NCBI GenBank assembly: GCA_039090855.1
Contig: CM077005.1
Coordinates: 77,744,607-77,808,606, forward strand
Reading direction: 5' to 3'
DNA from: Macrothele yani
Taxonomy: Eukaryota; Arthropoda; Arachnida; Araneae; Macrothelidae
DNA length: 64,000 nt
Position 1 is the first letter of the stretch. Every line of letters starts with the position of its first letter. Shown here piece after piece: positions 1 to 11,408 of the stretch. A program made the translations under genes and the position numbers. Under the pieces are notes generated by a model. That model had not been told where the DNA came from and did no database searches. It saw only the letters and a list, made by a program, of their open reading frames with translations.

Positions 1-520
1 GTTGGCAGGCCAATGCCTCGGGAAAAAGATTGTTGCAGTAACAGTACTAGCTAAAAAAACACATTTACAAAGAAAACAATCTGAAAGATGTTCACAAACA
101 GTTTAGACAGCGAACCCACAGATAAAAATTGCCTTCTCAAAGTTTGAAGAGCTGCATCTAAAAAAATTGTATTATTGCTGGAACAAGTGGTAAATGTAGT
201 ATACATATGTGCATCACAATTCATCAAAACTTTAGTTATGTTTTTAGGGTATCAGATGGCAAAATCAACTACTGGAGATAAATTCCCTATAAATACTGCA
301 TTGCAAGAGTTATATGCAATCCTTTACTTCTTGCATGCTACTTCAGTAAATGCCAATATTGCCTGAGGAGCAGATTTACTGAAAAGTTTCATCATTGATC
401 TTGTGGAAAAGAATAACACTGATTATGTAACATTTAAGCAGTGGATATCTATTAATCAAACAACTCTTTAAACAGTGACAAAATCAGCAGAAGAGTTTGA
501 CTTTTTTTTTTTTTTTTTTA
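1..520 (+). pseudogene. Weak coding-like remnant, probably transposon-derived
   Basis: No intact gene is present. A short stretch at about 400-470 reads LVEKNNTDYVTFKQWISIN on the plus strand and looks like decayed protein-coding sequence. It loosely resembles a dispersed transposon-associated family whose members carry a YVTFKxW-type motif, but the resemblance is from memory and weak. Stops break every frame within 200 bases either side. A T-run follows at about 502-520. It could equally be chance. Identity is not established. Confidence 0.2.
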
Positions 521-1183
521 AGACTAAAGGTAAAGCTGCCATATTATTATGTTTTGAATATCATTTTTAGTTAAAAAATTATAATTATTAAAGGTTTACT
601 ACTTAGAATATCATGGAGGTACTTTTTGACTGATGAATCCTCTCAATTTAAATTGCCTATGTTATGTAAGCCTAAAACACTTTCACCTTTCATTACAACA
701 TTTTGATGCCATTTTTAATGAGGGTGTATTTCATTTTAATATTTTATAAATAATGATACCATTGCACTATCTATCGATTTGAAAGTTGGTACACTAGTAA
801 AAAAAAACCCTAAGAATGCCATTCAATTTTAAAAAAAATAATTAAACTACGGTTTTTTTAAATATTCAAGGCCAAAGTTATTTCTGTGATCTTGAAAAGG
901 TCAACCATCCATTTTTTTTTTTTTTTTTTTTTTTTTTTAGCACCTGATTTAAAAGCTGGGATTTGTACATAGTCTACATTCCTAACACACGCACCAGATT
1001 TGAAGGAAATCAAAAGGGCTCAGGTAGTGAGCCTTGTTGATTCAACAGGGGATGACCCTTAATCAAGATAAAAGCTTGAAGACATGTGTTTCAATGTATA
1101 TCTTTGCTTTGCAGAGTATTATGGGAAAATATTCCATGACATCACAATTTGACTTTTTTTAATACACAAAACAAGATACTTAC
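521..1183. other. Intron sequence, no gene seen
   Basis: AT-rich sequence with long T runs near 502-520 and 910-939. I see no open frame, TIR or RNA structure worth naming. It lies immediately downstream, on the minus strand, of the exon whose donor site is at 1183-1182, so it is probably intronic. Confidence 0.4.
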
Positions 1184-1450
1184 TGGTGATACAGGCTGAG
1201 TTATCCTTATTGGCAGACTTGGTTTAGCTGAAGAATTTACGTGTGCAGGAGTCGGAACTCTCGGTAGCTTAGAAGATGTAGAAGATAACTCATCCACAGT
1301 AGTTTTACTTGTGCTATTCTGAGATCCTGAAGAAGTCTTAAATAATGGAGATAATTTAATTCTCGGAAATTTATACTTCTGCTTAGGTGTGTCTTTTCCT
1401 TGAATAGGTCTTTTTATACCTTTCTTTGAAGGTGGTGTACTTGAAATTAC
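1184..1450 (-). CDS. Internal exon D, Ser/Thr/Pro/Lys-rich linker of a PWWP-type host gene (candidate)
   Basis: On the minus strand this 267 base segment is open for 89 codons. It is bounded by a pyrimidine/T-rich acceptor ending TTTTGTAG and by the strong donor GTAAGTATC. Only one of the three frames is open; the others meet TAA within the exon. The product starts VISSTPPSKKGIKRP and is rich in Ser, Thr, Pro and Lys with no hydrophobic core, as expected of a disordered nuclear linker. No transposon domain is visible. I assign it to the same minus-strand gene as the exons at 19303, 51665 and 59678 because of strand and composition; this is inference. It needs an incoming phase-0 junction, and the 19303-19430 exon ends in phase 2, so at least one exon between them is missing from my reading. 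It could also belong to an unrelated gene. Confidence 0.65.
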
Positions 1451-1949
1451 CTACAAAATACACATTAAATTTCAACAAGATAAAATTCGAATTTTATCTG
1501 TGATGGCTAATACATTATGATTATATGAGCTACATAATTTGTATATCCCAGAAAGCACAACTAACAAAACACAAAGACTACCAAACTTTACAAGGCACAA
1601 AAATTACCAAAATGTGCAAAGCACAAAACAAAATAGAAATACTTTTATTCAGAAGAAACTGATTCCTTTGATAATGATTTTAATGCAGTGCCCGCCGCTT
1701 ATTATGATCATATCCATTCCAACGATATTTGAGTTTATAAAACGCCTGATTTCTATAACCTGCGATTCGAAATTTAGTCTTTTTATGAAATCAAGTATGT
1801 ATGTATAAGTAAAGTCACTATGTACGTATAAGTAAAGTCAAAGTGATTAAAAGTGTTTAACTTTCAAAATGATTTATAAGTACGTACGTGTACATTAATT
1901 AAAACAGTAAAAATTACACATACATGTAGAACAATATATTTACATATCT

Positions 1950-3455
1950 CAATCAAGCTTTCTTAAAAAATTGTCCTATTGTAGTTTCTGTGGTAGAGTC
2001 TAATTAATATTTCTATTGTGTTCGTAAAAGAGTACAATTGACTGTAACTATCTGCCTCACCTCCTCTTTGTTCCAGCGTTTTTCTTAAAACTTGCAAAGC
2101 TCGTCGGGTGTCGGCTGCGTTTGGTCGGCAATCTCTTCCTCTTCATCCTCAGACTCCTCGTCACTTTTCTGGCACGGCGGCTTGTTTGAATCCAGAAATT
2201 TCTTCCGCAATTTCAGAGTTGTTTTTTCAGGCTGACGTTTGCAGATGATCATCAATTGAAACATACTTCAAAAATTCTTCATCGAATTCTTCTTCAGCAA
2301 CAGTAGTGTCGATTGCATCTTCTAATGTGATGATTTCTTGGGGCATATTCAAACCGCATTCTTTGAAGTAATTGGTGATCGTTTTTGGCGTACAAGAGTC
2401 CCAAGCATTTTTTATTTCATGCATTGCATCTAAGAGTGTGAAGGACTTTGAAATGTCGTAAGCGGAACGTGACTCGGAAGAACAGGAGAAATCAATCTCT
2501 TTGATTGCCTTTTGAACCACTTGTTTTCTATAGTGGCACTTGAAGGATCTGATGATGCCCTGGCCTAGTGGTTGCGTAATGCTGGTGGTGTTAGGGGGAA
2601 AAAACACCAATTTAATGTTCCTTAATTCGCGGTCAGCAGGATGTGACAAACAGTTGTCCAACAAGAGAAGAATTTTGTCACTCTTCAGATCTCTGTCCCA
2701 CTGAAGGAGAAAGTCCGTAAATAGCTTGCTGGTCATCCAAGATTTCCTGTTGCATGCATAATTCACTCGAAAAATTTTAACCCCTTTAAAACAATGGGGC
2801 TTTTGGCTGATGACTAATGGCGTTTTCTTCACTTATCCAGTCAAGTTGCATGTTAGGAGCACAGTTACTCGTTGTTTCATTTTTTTCCCTCCTCCATTCA
2901 ATTTGTTTTTGGAACATTAGGGTATGTTCAGGCAGAGAACGGTACAACAAGCCAGTCTTATCCGCATTAAAAATTTGATGCGGTTTGTAGTCTTTCAACA
3001 CTTTAGGCAAAACTTGTTTCCAAGTGTCTGCTGATTCAGTCTGCATCTTGCTTTTCACCGTGAAGCTTCCTGTAGGCGATGTTGTTGTGTTCCTTCCATC
3101 GTGTCAGCCATCCATCTGTAGGCATAAAGTTTTCGACTCCAAGGAGGTTAGCAAAATGTTGCATTTTTTCACACAAAATAGAGCAGGAGGTGGGAACCTT
3201 CATCAGTCTAACATTCTTAAACCACTCTACAAGTGCAGAATCAATTTAATCTGACTTTCCTTCGTGTTTCTGCTTGCGAGATAAATTCCCATTTGTCACC
3301 ACCTGATCAGAAATTTTTCCTCTTTGTTTCAATAAGTTACATAAAGCTGATTGAGAAATCCCCAATTTTGAAGCAGCCTTTCTTTGACTGCATTTAGGCA
3401 AGTCATCGTATTTCAGCAACATTTCTTAATTTACCCTAATGCTCAAATCCTTTTG
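1950..3455 (-). pseudogene. pogo/Tigger-like (DDE_1) transposase relic A
   Basis: This is a decayed transposase of the CENP-B/pogo/Tigger type on the minus strand. From high to low coordinates it shows an N-terminal helix-turn-helix (CSQRKAASKLGISQSALCNL near 3400-3340), the second DNA-binding helix block (FMPTDGWLTRWKEHNNIAYR near 3140-3080), and the DDE core. The first Asp is in IFNADKTGLLYR (about 2970), the second in LLLLDNCLSHPA (about 2650). The position of the third Asp, in QPLGQGIIRSFKCHY (about 2570), is Gly instead of the family's usual Asp, which would destroy catalysis. The acidic C-terminal tail runs to about 1950, ending PDELCKL...TLEQRGGE. Several stops and frameshifts break it, at about 2840, 3050 and 3250 and inside the tail. 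A motif like TATAAGCGGCGG near 3660 has an inverted match near 1690 and may be the terminal repeat; that is weak. Confidence 0.85.
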
Positions 3456-3639
3456 CTTAGATATGCTGACTTAATCTCCACAACTGAATGTCAAATGACC
3501 ACACACAGAAAGCTCTCGCAGGCTGCCCAGAATTAATTGTGGAACCAGTTTTCTGCCCCTCCACATTCTTCACAACCTTCCTCCACCTTTGACCTTGATT
3601 TTTTTTTTGCTCAGTTGCTATGTTGCTTGACATTATCAC

Positions 3640-4438
3640 TGAAAATGTTTGATTTTTATAAGCGGCGGTGTTGACTTTATTAACCGGCGATTTTACAATG
3701 ATATTGCATTGGTTTGAATCTCTTCCTAGGAATTTGAGTTTATAAAGTGGCTGATTTTATTAGCTGGTGATTTTATTACCTGTGGGTACTATATGGTGGA
3801 TGAAATCAAATGAAAAGAAATTTGAAATGACAAAAAATTTGAAGAAATCAGTGAATCTCTAGAAAACGCCTTAACACAAGGGAAAAGACTCACTGGCTTG
3901 TATCTAAGCAATGAATTCATGATTACTAACAATATTTTTATAAGCGGAAACATGTAGAAGTTTGCTTGGCAAGAAGAGGCTTGTTATAGAAAAAGCATAA
4001 TAGACTATATCATTCTGAAAAAAATCACTTTTTAGTTACATAGTCAGCAATCAAGTACCTTAAGAGATCAGTAAAGGATCCTAAGATGCATTACAGCTGA
4101 CATGCCAAATCACATTGAAATGAGACAAGAATTCCATATGCAAACTGAAATAGTAAAGAGGAATCTTCACCAAGAGGAAGCCCAGAGCTTAAGAGGAACA
4201 GGCATTAACGTGAGTTATTAAGGCTGTAAAGAAAGCATGTAAGTAGCTGTACATAAAGACAGCACCAGCACACACAGACACACAAACATTGGTGAGCAGA
4301 AGTGAGTAAATCTGACATAAAAAAGAAAAAACTTGTAAAACTGGCTGCACACTATGCCAGAATGGAAACTAATTGTTGGAATAGAAACAAAGTATAAAAA
4401 TTGGTAACCATGATTTCTAATGGATGACTTGCACATTC
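3640..4438. other. Unassigned stretch beside relic A
   Basis: The first 150 bases repeat the phrase TTTGAGTTTATAAA that also occurs near 1730, on the far side of the Tigger relic, so they are probably the decayed element end. The rest, about 3800-4430, contains no gene or repeat that I recognise. Confidence 0.35.
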
Positions 4439-6956
4439 ATACCTGCCAACTTTCAGAAACAGAAATTCGTAAAAATTTAATCGATATGTTCGATGAAAAT
4501 TTTTAATCGATATATTAGATGAAAATTTTAATAGTTACATTCGATTAGATTACTTGTCGCACATATTGATTAAATGTACCGAACATATCGATTTAAAAAT
4601 GATGTTACCCAAATCAAGTATATTGACTACTAATGCTTGAATTTATCCCCACATATATATCGATTAAAATAGATTCTATACATAATTTCTCATTACTATG
4701 CTATCATTATGACCTATAAATTGATAAAAATTTACTTTTACAGAAGTTTGCATCTAAAGAGAAGGATGTTCTACCCTTTCAATGGGATCGTGTCCCACGC
4801 CGTCATGAAACATAATAAAATGTTTTCAAAAACGAACCATTTTCTTGTTAGGCTTTTATCTTACGGAGACACGGACGATGAGACAGTCAAATAAAAAAAA
4901 TGAAATAAGTAAGAGTGACTGATGGACACTAACTGGTAAATTATGTTCAACTAAAAATGAAGTGAACAAACATTTTGTACGAATCGCATCCAGTTCATTA
5001 TAACTTTTAACAAAGGAAGTCAATTTCGTTATTTTTTTTCCACGCAGTCAACATTATATTTATGCTTCTCACTAGAAATTAAAGATTAAAATTGGTGATT
5101 TTTTCAAGTGGCCATTGGCCAAAATGTAGTGGCCACTTTCCTTACGACTATTTCATGTTGTATTACTTGTATACAATTTTATCACTGCACTGTATACCTT
5201 TCATTTATTTAGACATAGTTAAATTTAAGCTTAGTAGTTACAAGGGCACACTGTCTATTGTCCAGTGCAATTAAATGAATAACTATAATCTTAAAAGTTA
5301 TATTTTTCTTCAACCACATCAACCAAATTTTCTAGACAGTTTTTATTGGAAAGATAATTTAATCATTTTTATTTGTTCTCTCGCTATGTTCACAAAAAAT
5401 CTCTCCACCATAAATTGACAGCAGTGGATGGGTCAAAATTTTCAAGCAGTACTTACTTTGGCTTACTTTATTTAATTTGCTGTATTTTCTAAAGTCATTC
5501 TTTGCATGAGCATTGTCTTGTCATCAAGAACATTGGCCACAATGCTTGCATTCCCTTAACTTCTGCATTACTTGGCATAACAGTCAGCTGTATTGAGTAT
5601 TTCACCAATTTGTGCTATGACCTTCATGTACTAAAAATTGCTTGTTTTTAGTTTCTCTAGCAGTTTTAGTGAGTTATTGATGGTCAAAAATGTTAGATAT
5701 TATGTTTCAAAGCTGCTTCCATTCTGCTAAATCTTTCTTTTCATTCCATTTAATTTTGGTTAGGTTCTTCTTGATGTCAAAATGAAAACTGGCTGTATAG
5801 CTTTCAAAAATGAATTTCATATCTTATAGCAGAATCATTTTGTGGTACAGCTGAGATTGGGAGAAATGTGATACCAACCTGGTCACTTTAATTTACAGAC
5901 TCGTAATGATTCCTGACCACTAAGAGAAAACATTCAGTAATTTCCTGGGTTGTTCTAAAAATATTACATTAAAAACATTGATAAATTTAAACCTTCACAA
6001 GTATTGAAAAATAGTCATGACGAAATATGAACCCTTGCAGAGTATACTGATTCCATCAGATTCTGTCCGGTTTTCAGCGTCAGCTTTTTTTTTTTCTTTT
6101 CCCGGAAAACTTTCAGTTTTGGTAGAATTTTAATGATTTGTCATTTTTCCTGTTTGCCCACCACAGACCTACCGAATACTATGAATTCCCCATAGTCACT
6201 ACGAAAATCGTCGATCGCTGCGGAGTACGGGAAACATCGAATATACTACGAAAATAAAAAATCTGGTTGTCGGATTTTTTTGTTGTTGTTTTTTTACTTC
6301 AGAAAACATTGTTTTGGTAGAATTTTAATAATTTGTCATTTTTTCCTGTTTGCCCACCGCATACCTTCGAAATGCTATGAATTCTTCACAGTCACTACGG
6401 AATGCGTCGATCGTATACTACGGAAATAAAAAATCTGGTTTTCAGTTTTTTCCCCCTTCAGAAAACGTTGTTTTGGTAGAATTTTAATGATTTGTCATTT
6501 TTTCCTGTTTGCCCACCTCAGATCTTCAAATGCTACAAATTATCCATAGTCACTAAGGAAATCGTCGATCGCTACGGAATACGGGAAACATCAAATATAC
6601 TACGGAAATAAAAAATCTATGAAATAATGTTATTCAATCATTTGTTCAAAGTTTATTTTCATGTTTTCAAAATTCTAACATTCATCAAACATTTTTGGGA
6701 CTGTTTATTGGATGTTTTTAATGTCGCGACATTTGTCCGATATAATTTGAGCATCTTTCATGCCGTTCGTCGCCTGAAAATGATTGTTTTAGCACGGATG
6801 AAAATGTTCCGTAGCTTTCTAAATTTCGAATTTTTCTTACCCCAAGATGCACTAAATCTCTTGAGAATCACCAAATCCATAAAATTAACATTTTGGCCGT
6901 AAAACAAGTCACATTTCCGTAAATTTTACGGGTAAAACATAAAACCTGGCAGGTAT
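4439..6956. mobile_element. Non-autonomous hAT-like element with ATACCTGCC termini
   Basis: The left end reads ATACCTGCCAACTTT and the right end reads CCTGGCAGGTAT, giving a short terminal inverted repeat. The flanking 8-mers are GCACATTC (4431-4438) and GCAAATTA (6957-6964), a 6 of 8 match that fits a decayed 8 bp hAT target duplication. The left 250 bases carry repeated AATCGATAT motifs, and the right part holds a three-copy tandem array. I see no transposase. The same terminal motif recurs at 48402 and 50091 and as single ends elsewhere, so this is a family. Assignment to hAT rests on duplication length and end structure only. Confidence 0.55.
6070..6620. repeat. Tandem repeat, three copies of about 160-195 bp
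   Basis: The phrase GGTAGAATTTTAAT starts at 6121, 6316 and 6475, each followed by ATTTGTCATTTTT-CCTGTTTGCCCACC, a clock-like ATGAATT...CATAGTCACTACG block, a GTCGATCG core and a closing ACTACG(G)AAATAAAAAATCTG. Periods are 195 and 159 bases, the difference lying in the T-rich spacer and a missing GGGAAACATC block in copy two. It sits inside the ATACCTGCC element and ends about 335 bases before its right terminus. Confidence 0.8.
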
Positions 6957-7141
6957 GCAAATTACAAAGAATAGTTCATAATAGAACAGAATCCTCCTTT
7001 CAGATCAGAACAGAATTTTTGGGTACTGCTTGATGAAATATTTCTGGCAGATTTGAATGCATGTTGAAGTGATGTGCATGTGTTAAGTCAAGGTCACCAG
7101 CCTCACGTATTTATTTTATTGCGTCATCAGACAGCAAGCTC

Positions 7142-7450
7142 TTGGCACGACCTGATTTTCATGCTTCCGTGGAATGCTTCTGCTGTGAAGTTGTTCAGTT
7201 AATTATTGTTTTAGAAATATCTGTTCATGAAAAGTTAATCAATGCTGTGCAAACAAATCCTAATTTGTACAACATTAGTCACAAACATCACTACAACAGT
7301 GTGATGAAAGACATGTGGGGTGAAATACCAGAAAATCTCAATGAATCTGCTAAAAAGTATGACTTATTTTTTGCACATTTAACAAAAATGTTTGGTTTGA
7401 AAAAAAATATACACAAAAACAATAGTGTCCATAAGTTATTACTAGACTGA
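7142..7450 (+). pseudogene. MADF-like domain fragment
   Basis: The open frame of 102 codons contains HEKLINAVQTNPNLYN followed by HHYNSVMKDMWGEIPENLN, which fits the pattern of a MADF (Myb/SANT-like) DNA-binding domain: a leading Leu-Ile, a central Pro-x-Leu-Tyr/Trp and a later Trp-x-x-Ile. MADF domains occur in host regulators and in Harbinger-type accessory proteins. No splice sites or start context support a host exon, and the fragment lies beside transposase debris, so I read it as transposon-derived. The match is by eye and the family call is tentative. Confidence 0.4.
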
Positions 7451-7627
7451 GAATATTTTTATGGGCTGCCTACAATTTTTTTTTTTTTTTATGGGAAGCT
7501 TAATTTGACCTAAAAATGCCATAATACCCATACATATGCTGAAATTAATTGAAAATCATTATTTTTATTTGCCCATAAATGCCCATATTTCAAACATCTG
7601 CCCATATTTTGGTGGACGCTGGGAAAT

Positions 7628-7891
7628 ATGGTAATACAAACAGTGGAAGCAAGTTTAAGTGGATTTGCTAAAAGAAAGTTCGAAGTCAGCCTATCAAAAA
7701 CGCCTGATGTTGTAAAGTTTGCTACTTGTCCAAATGTCGACTTCAGAATTAAAACAAAGTATGCACCACTGACATCTGTAGCAGTAGAAAGATCATTTTC
7801 CATTTATAAAACAATTTTGACTCCAAATAGACAAAATCTGTTATTTCAGAACATTGAAGTGTTGAATGTGATTAAATTCAATTCCTTTTAG
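7628..7891 (+). pseudogene. hAT transposase C-terminal (dimerisation) fragment
   Basis: The 87-codon open frame contains YAPLTSVAVERSFSIYKTIL followed by TPNRQNLLFQNIEVLNVI, the pattern of the hAT C-terminal dimerisation region (a hydrophobic lead, then SxxxERxFS, then R/N-rich and L-V repeats). The upstream part of the transposase is not present in frame. The surrounding 7470-8060 sequence repeats GCCCATATTT/ATGGGCA phrases on both sides, which may be the subterminal repeats of the parent element. A short non-functional remnant. Confidence 0.6.
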
Positions 7892-8449
7892 TAAGTGTAG
7901 CATTAATTTGTTAATAAAATGTATATTCCAGCATTAGAATGCTGGAATTCACCTTTTTACTTTAACGTGTATTTATGTCCCCAGTAAAAGGTATGTTACC
8001 CATATTTTGTCAATTTTTTGCCCATATTTGATCAAATTTTTGCCCATGAAAATCCTAAGTCTAGTTGTTACATATTGCTGAGCTATAGAATCATCTTATT
8101 ATATTGATTTTTTTTTCCCATGGGAACAATGGCACACAGAACAGCAACAAGGGCCTCTGTGAATCTTGGAGAGGTGTCAGCTAGTTCTGTGTGACATAGG
8201 TAAAAAGACCCCAACTCACTGGGATTTGTCCCAGAATCCTTACGTTGAATGACCAACTAGAACCACTAGCTGTGGACTAATCCCCCACACTGATGTACTT
8301 ACCTGATTAAAAAGACATAAAAAATGCAAAAACTGACTCAAGTGTGGGATATGGTGGGCCTACCACACTTGAGAAGGATGGTCCACCACGGTATTGACCT
8401 TGAACTGGAAAAAGACGAATCAGAAAAAGATCTCGACTGAGTGAGTGTA
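7892..8449. other. hAT tail and presumed 5' end of the LINE
   Basis: Bases 7892-8060 continue the GCCCATATTT-rich hAT flank. Bases 8100-8450 have no open frame that I can name, but they run directly into the LINE endonuclease reading and may be its 5' untranslated part; a short hairpin-like pair, CTCAAGTGTGGG and CCACACTTGAG, lies at 8337-8374. Confidence 0.3.
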
Positions 8450-11181
8450 TGAACTCCTAGAGATATAAATGGCAAGATGAATGAGATGATTGAAGAGATA
8501 AATAAGTATAAAATGGATGTGCTGTGAGTAAGTGAAATAAATAAAAAAAAGGAAATTGGGATAGAAGTGAATGGAACGGTGAGTGTTTGGTCTGGAATAT
8601 TGGATAATGTGAGAGAACAGGTTGGTGTAGGTGTGATTTTAAGTGAAAAGTTGAAGAACAACTTGATTCACTATAGTTGCATAACTGAGAGAATTCTTTG
8701 GATTCGTTTGAAAGTGAAACTTCAGAGAAAAGTAATTGTTGTACTATATGCTCCTTGTGACTCGGAACCTTCTGATAGGAAGGAAGTTTTCTGGAATGAG
8801 CTGAAAGCTGTTTTGAGCCACTTTGGTGCTAAAGAGACAGTTATAATAGCAGGAGATTTCAATGCTAGAGTAGGTGTACAGAATGCAATTTCTGACAATG
8901 CTCTGGGTAAGTTTAATGATCCTTGTGTGAATGATAATGGTGTGCATTGAGAATGGTTTGTGTCTATCTAATATGTTTTTCAACCACAAGTATATCCACA
9001 CATATACTTGGGAAAATCATACTCTTGTTCAAAAGAGTGCGATAGATTTTATTGTCTATGATCAGTGTCTAAAACACTTAGTTGTTGACACTCATCATGT
9101 GATGAGATGTGCGGATGTTGGTTCTGATCATTACTTGGTAGTGCCACAAGTTGAAACTGAATGTTGGTTGGAGGAAAAGGAATAGGAAGAGGCCCAGGAT
9201 GGAAAGAATAAAGGTTGAAAGCCTATCTGAAGACCATCAGCATTATTCTGACGTACTCAGAGAACGACTGAAGGAGCTGAAGTCATGTGAGAGAGATGTA
9301 GAAAAGAAGTGGGAATGTTTTAAGAACTGTGTTGTCAATGCTGCTGAAGAGGTATGTGGCACCACAATAGGGGGTAACAATAGAGGTGATGCTTGGTGGA
9401 ATAGTGAGATTGAAGAGGCAGTAAAAAGAAAGAAGGAAGCCTATTTGGGGATGTCACAAGGTAGAGTTTCTGTGGATGAATATCACTGTAAGAAGCGTGA
9501 AGCTGCTAAGCTGGTTCACCAGAGTAAGGCAAAAGATAGGAAGGAGAAGGTGGAAAGGCATGAATTGGCTTTTTGGAAAGATAGGAAGACTTTCTGGAAA
9601 GATAGGAAGACTTTCTGGAAGTACATGAGACTCAGGAAAAATATTAGAAACGAAGTTGTAAGTTGTGTGAAGAAGGTTGGGGAAATGATATAGGAGCCCA
9701 ATAATTTAAGTGAAAGATGGAGTGAATACTTCTGTGAGTTATTAGAACAGGAAAGCAAAGGTAATTCTGAGGCAGACACAAATGATGTCAGTAAGGATAG
9801 AAGCACAGGAGGGATCTCAAGAGAAGAGGTGTGTAAAGCTCTAAAATCTGTTCAGAATGGTAAGGCTCTAGGAGTGAGTTGATGGCATAACTGCCGAGAT
9901 GTTGAAATGTGGTGGTGACTGTGTAATTGACTGGTTAACTGAAATTTTCCAGTTGTACTGGGAGTTAGAAATGGTTCCTTGGGATTAGAAGGATGCTATC
10001 ATTGTTTCCTTGTATAAGGGAAAAGGTGATTAGACTGACTGCAAGAACTATCGTGGTATTAGCCTACTGAGTGTGCCAGGGAAAGTGTTTGGTAAGGTCA
10101 TTATTGAAAAAGTAAGGGGTCTTACATCGAAGAAAGTGTGGGATGTTCAGAGTTGTTTTATGCCTGGTAAAGGCTGCACTAACCAAATTTTTGCATTGCG
10201 CACCATGATTGAAAAGTATCTGGCTGTTGTAAGAAAGTTTTTGCTGCCTTCATAGATTTGGAAAAAGCTTACGACCGAGTAAATAGGACACTTTTGTGGA
10301 AGGTATTGAATAAACATGGTGTTAGTGGGAATCTACTTAACAGAGTAAAAACCATGTATGCTGGCAGTAGAGCTTGTGTTCGAGTGAATGATGTTTTATC
10401 AAAATGGTTCTCTATTTGTGCAGGAGTCAGACAAGGTTGTGTAATGTCACCATGGCTGTTTAATATATTTATGGACGCATGCAAGCGTGAGGCCAAAATA
10501 GATAATAGTGGTTTATGTCTTGGTGATATCCGTGTGTGCAGATTGCTGTATGCTGATGACACTGTCCTGTTGGCAGAGAGCAAAAGTGAGTTGCAGAGTA
10601 CGTTGACTCGGATGCACGAAAGTTTACATGAAATTCAAACTGAGTATAAATAAGGGAAAAACCAAAGTTATGGTGTTTGAGAGAGGAATGGGTAGCACTG
10701 AATGTAATGTAAGTATAAATGGCACTGTGATTGACCAGGTGAGTGAGTTTGTGTATTTAGGAAGCATGTTTGACAGAGAGAACAAGTTGGATGGTGAAAT
10801 CAGTAGGCGAGTGAATTCTTCTTTGAAAGTCATAGCTGCTCTGGGAGGTTTTCACAGAAATGATGGGTTCTCTGGAGTCCCGCATGACTGTGTATGAAAC
10901 CGTAATTGTTCTCACTTTGATGTATGGCAGTGAAACCTGGGTACTGTAGAAGAAACATACAAGTCGTTTGTGTGCTGGAGAAATGCTGTACTTGTGGGAG
11001 GTGGCAAGACAGGTTCTGATTGTGTGAGAAATGACAATGTGTTGCAGTTGTGTGATGTGAAGCAAAATTTTGTTAGCAAGGTGGAGACTAATATGCTTCG
11101 GTGTTTGGCCATGTTGAAAGAATAAGTGATAATATACTAACAAAGAAAATCTTCTTAGCCTTAGTGGCAGCAGAGGAAGGC
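8450..11181 (+). pseudogene. RTE-like non-LTR retrotransposon (LINE), endonuclease and reverse transcriptase, 5' part
   Basis: This is a LINE on the plus strand with several frame breaks. The apurinic-type endonuclease reads through 8470-9185: INGKMNEMIEEINKYKMDVL, then RILWIRLKVK, then VIIAGDFNARVGVQ (the GDFN motif), then a late SDHYLVV motif that carries the catalytic Ser-Asp-His. A Lys/Glu-rich linker follows to about 9690; it contains a perfect 18 bp tandem duplication encoding TFWKDRK near 9588-9620. Reverse transcriptase motifs are scattered over 9830-10900: ARTIVVLAY-type context near 10050, SGVRQGCVMSPWLFNIF near 10430 and the catalytic LLYADDTVLL near 10550. The thumb continues with EFVYLGSMFDREN and LMYGSETWVL. 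Frame changes occur at about 8950, 9180, 9880, 10255 and 10640. Coding is interrupted at 11181 by the 6 kb element and resumes at 17186. Clade assignment to RTE is by motif style only. Confidence 0.88.
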
Positions 11182-11408
11182 ATGGTTTATACGCTTTTTC
11201 AATCACAAAATTCCAGGACTTTTCCAGGACATTTCCAGGACTTTTCCAGGACATTTCCAGGACTTTTGGATTTTTTCCCAGGACATACGATCCAAACACT
11301 CTTACTTAAAATACACTGGCGGAAAGTGAAAAAAGAACACCAAGAAGAAGACGTCTGATACCAATGAAATTTATACAGCATAATAACGGAATACAGAGGA
11401 TAATGTGA

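Noticed and set aside
8338..9001. Minus-strand frames of 85-107 codons over the LINE
   Set aside because: They are antisense shadows of the endonuclease coding region.
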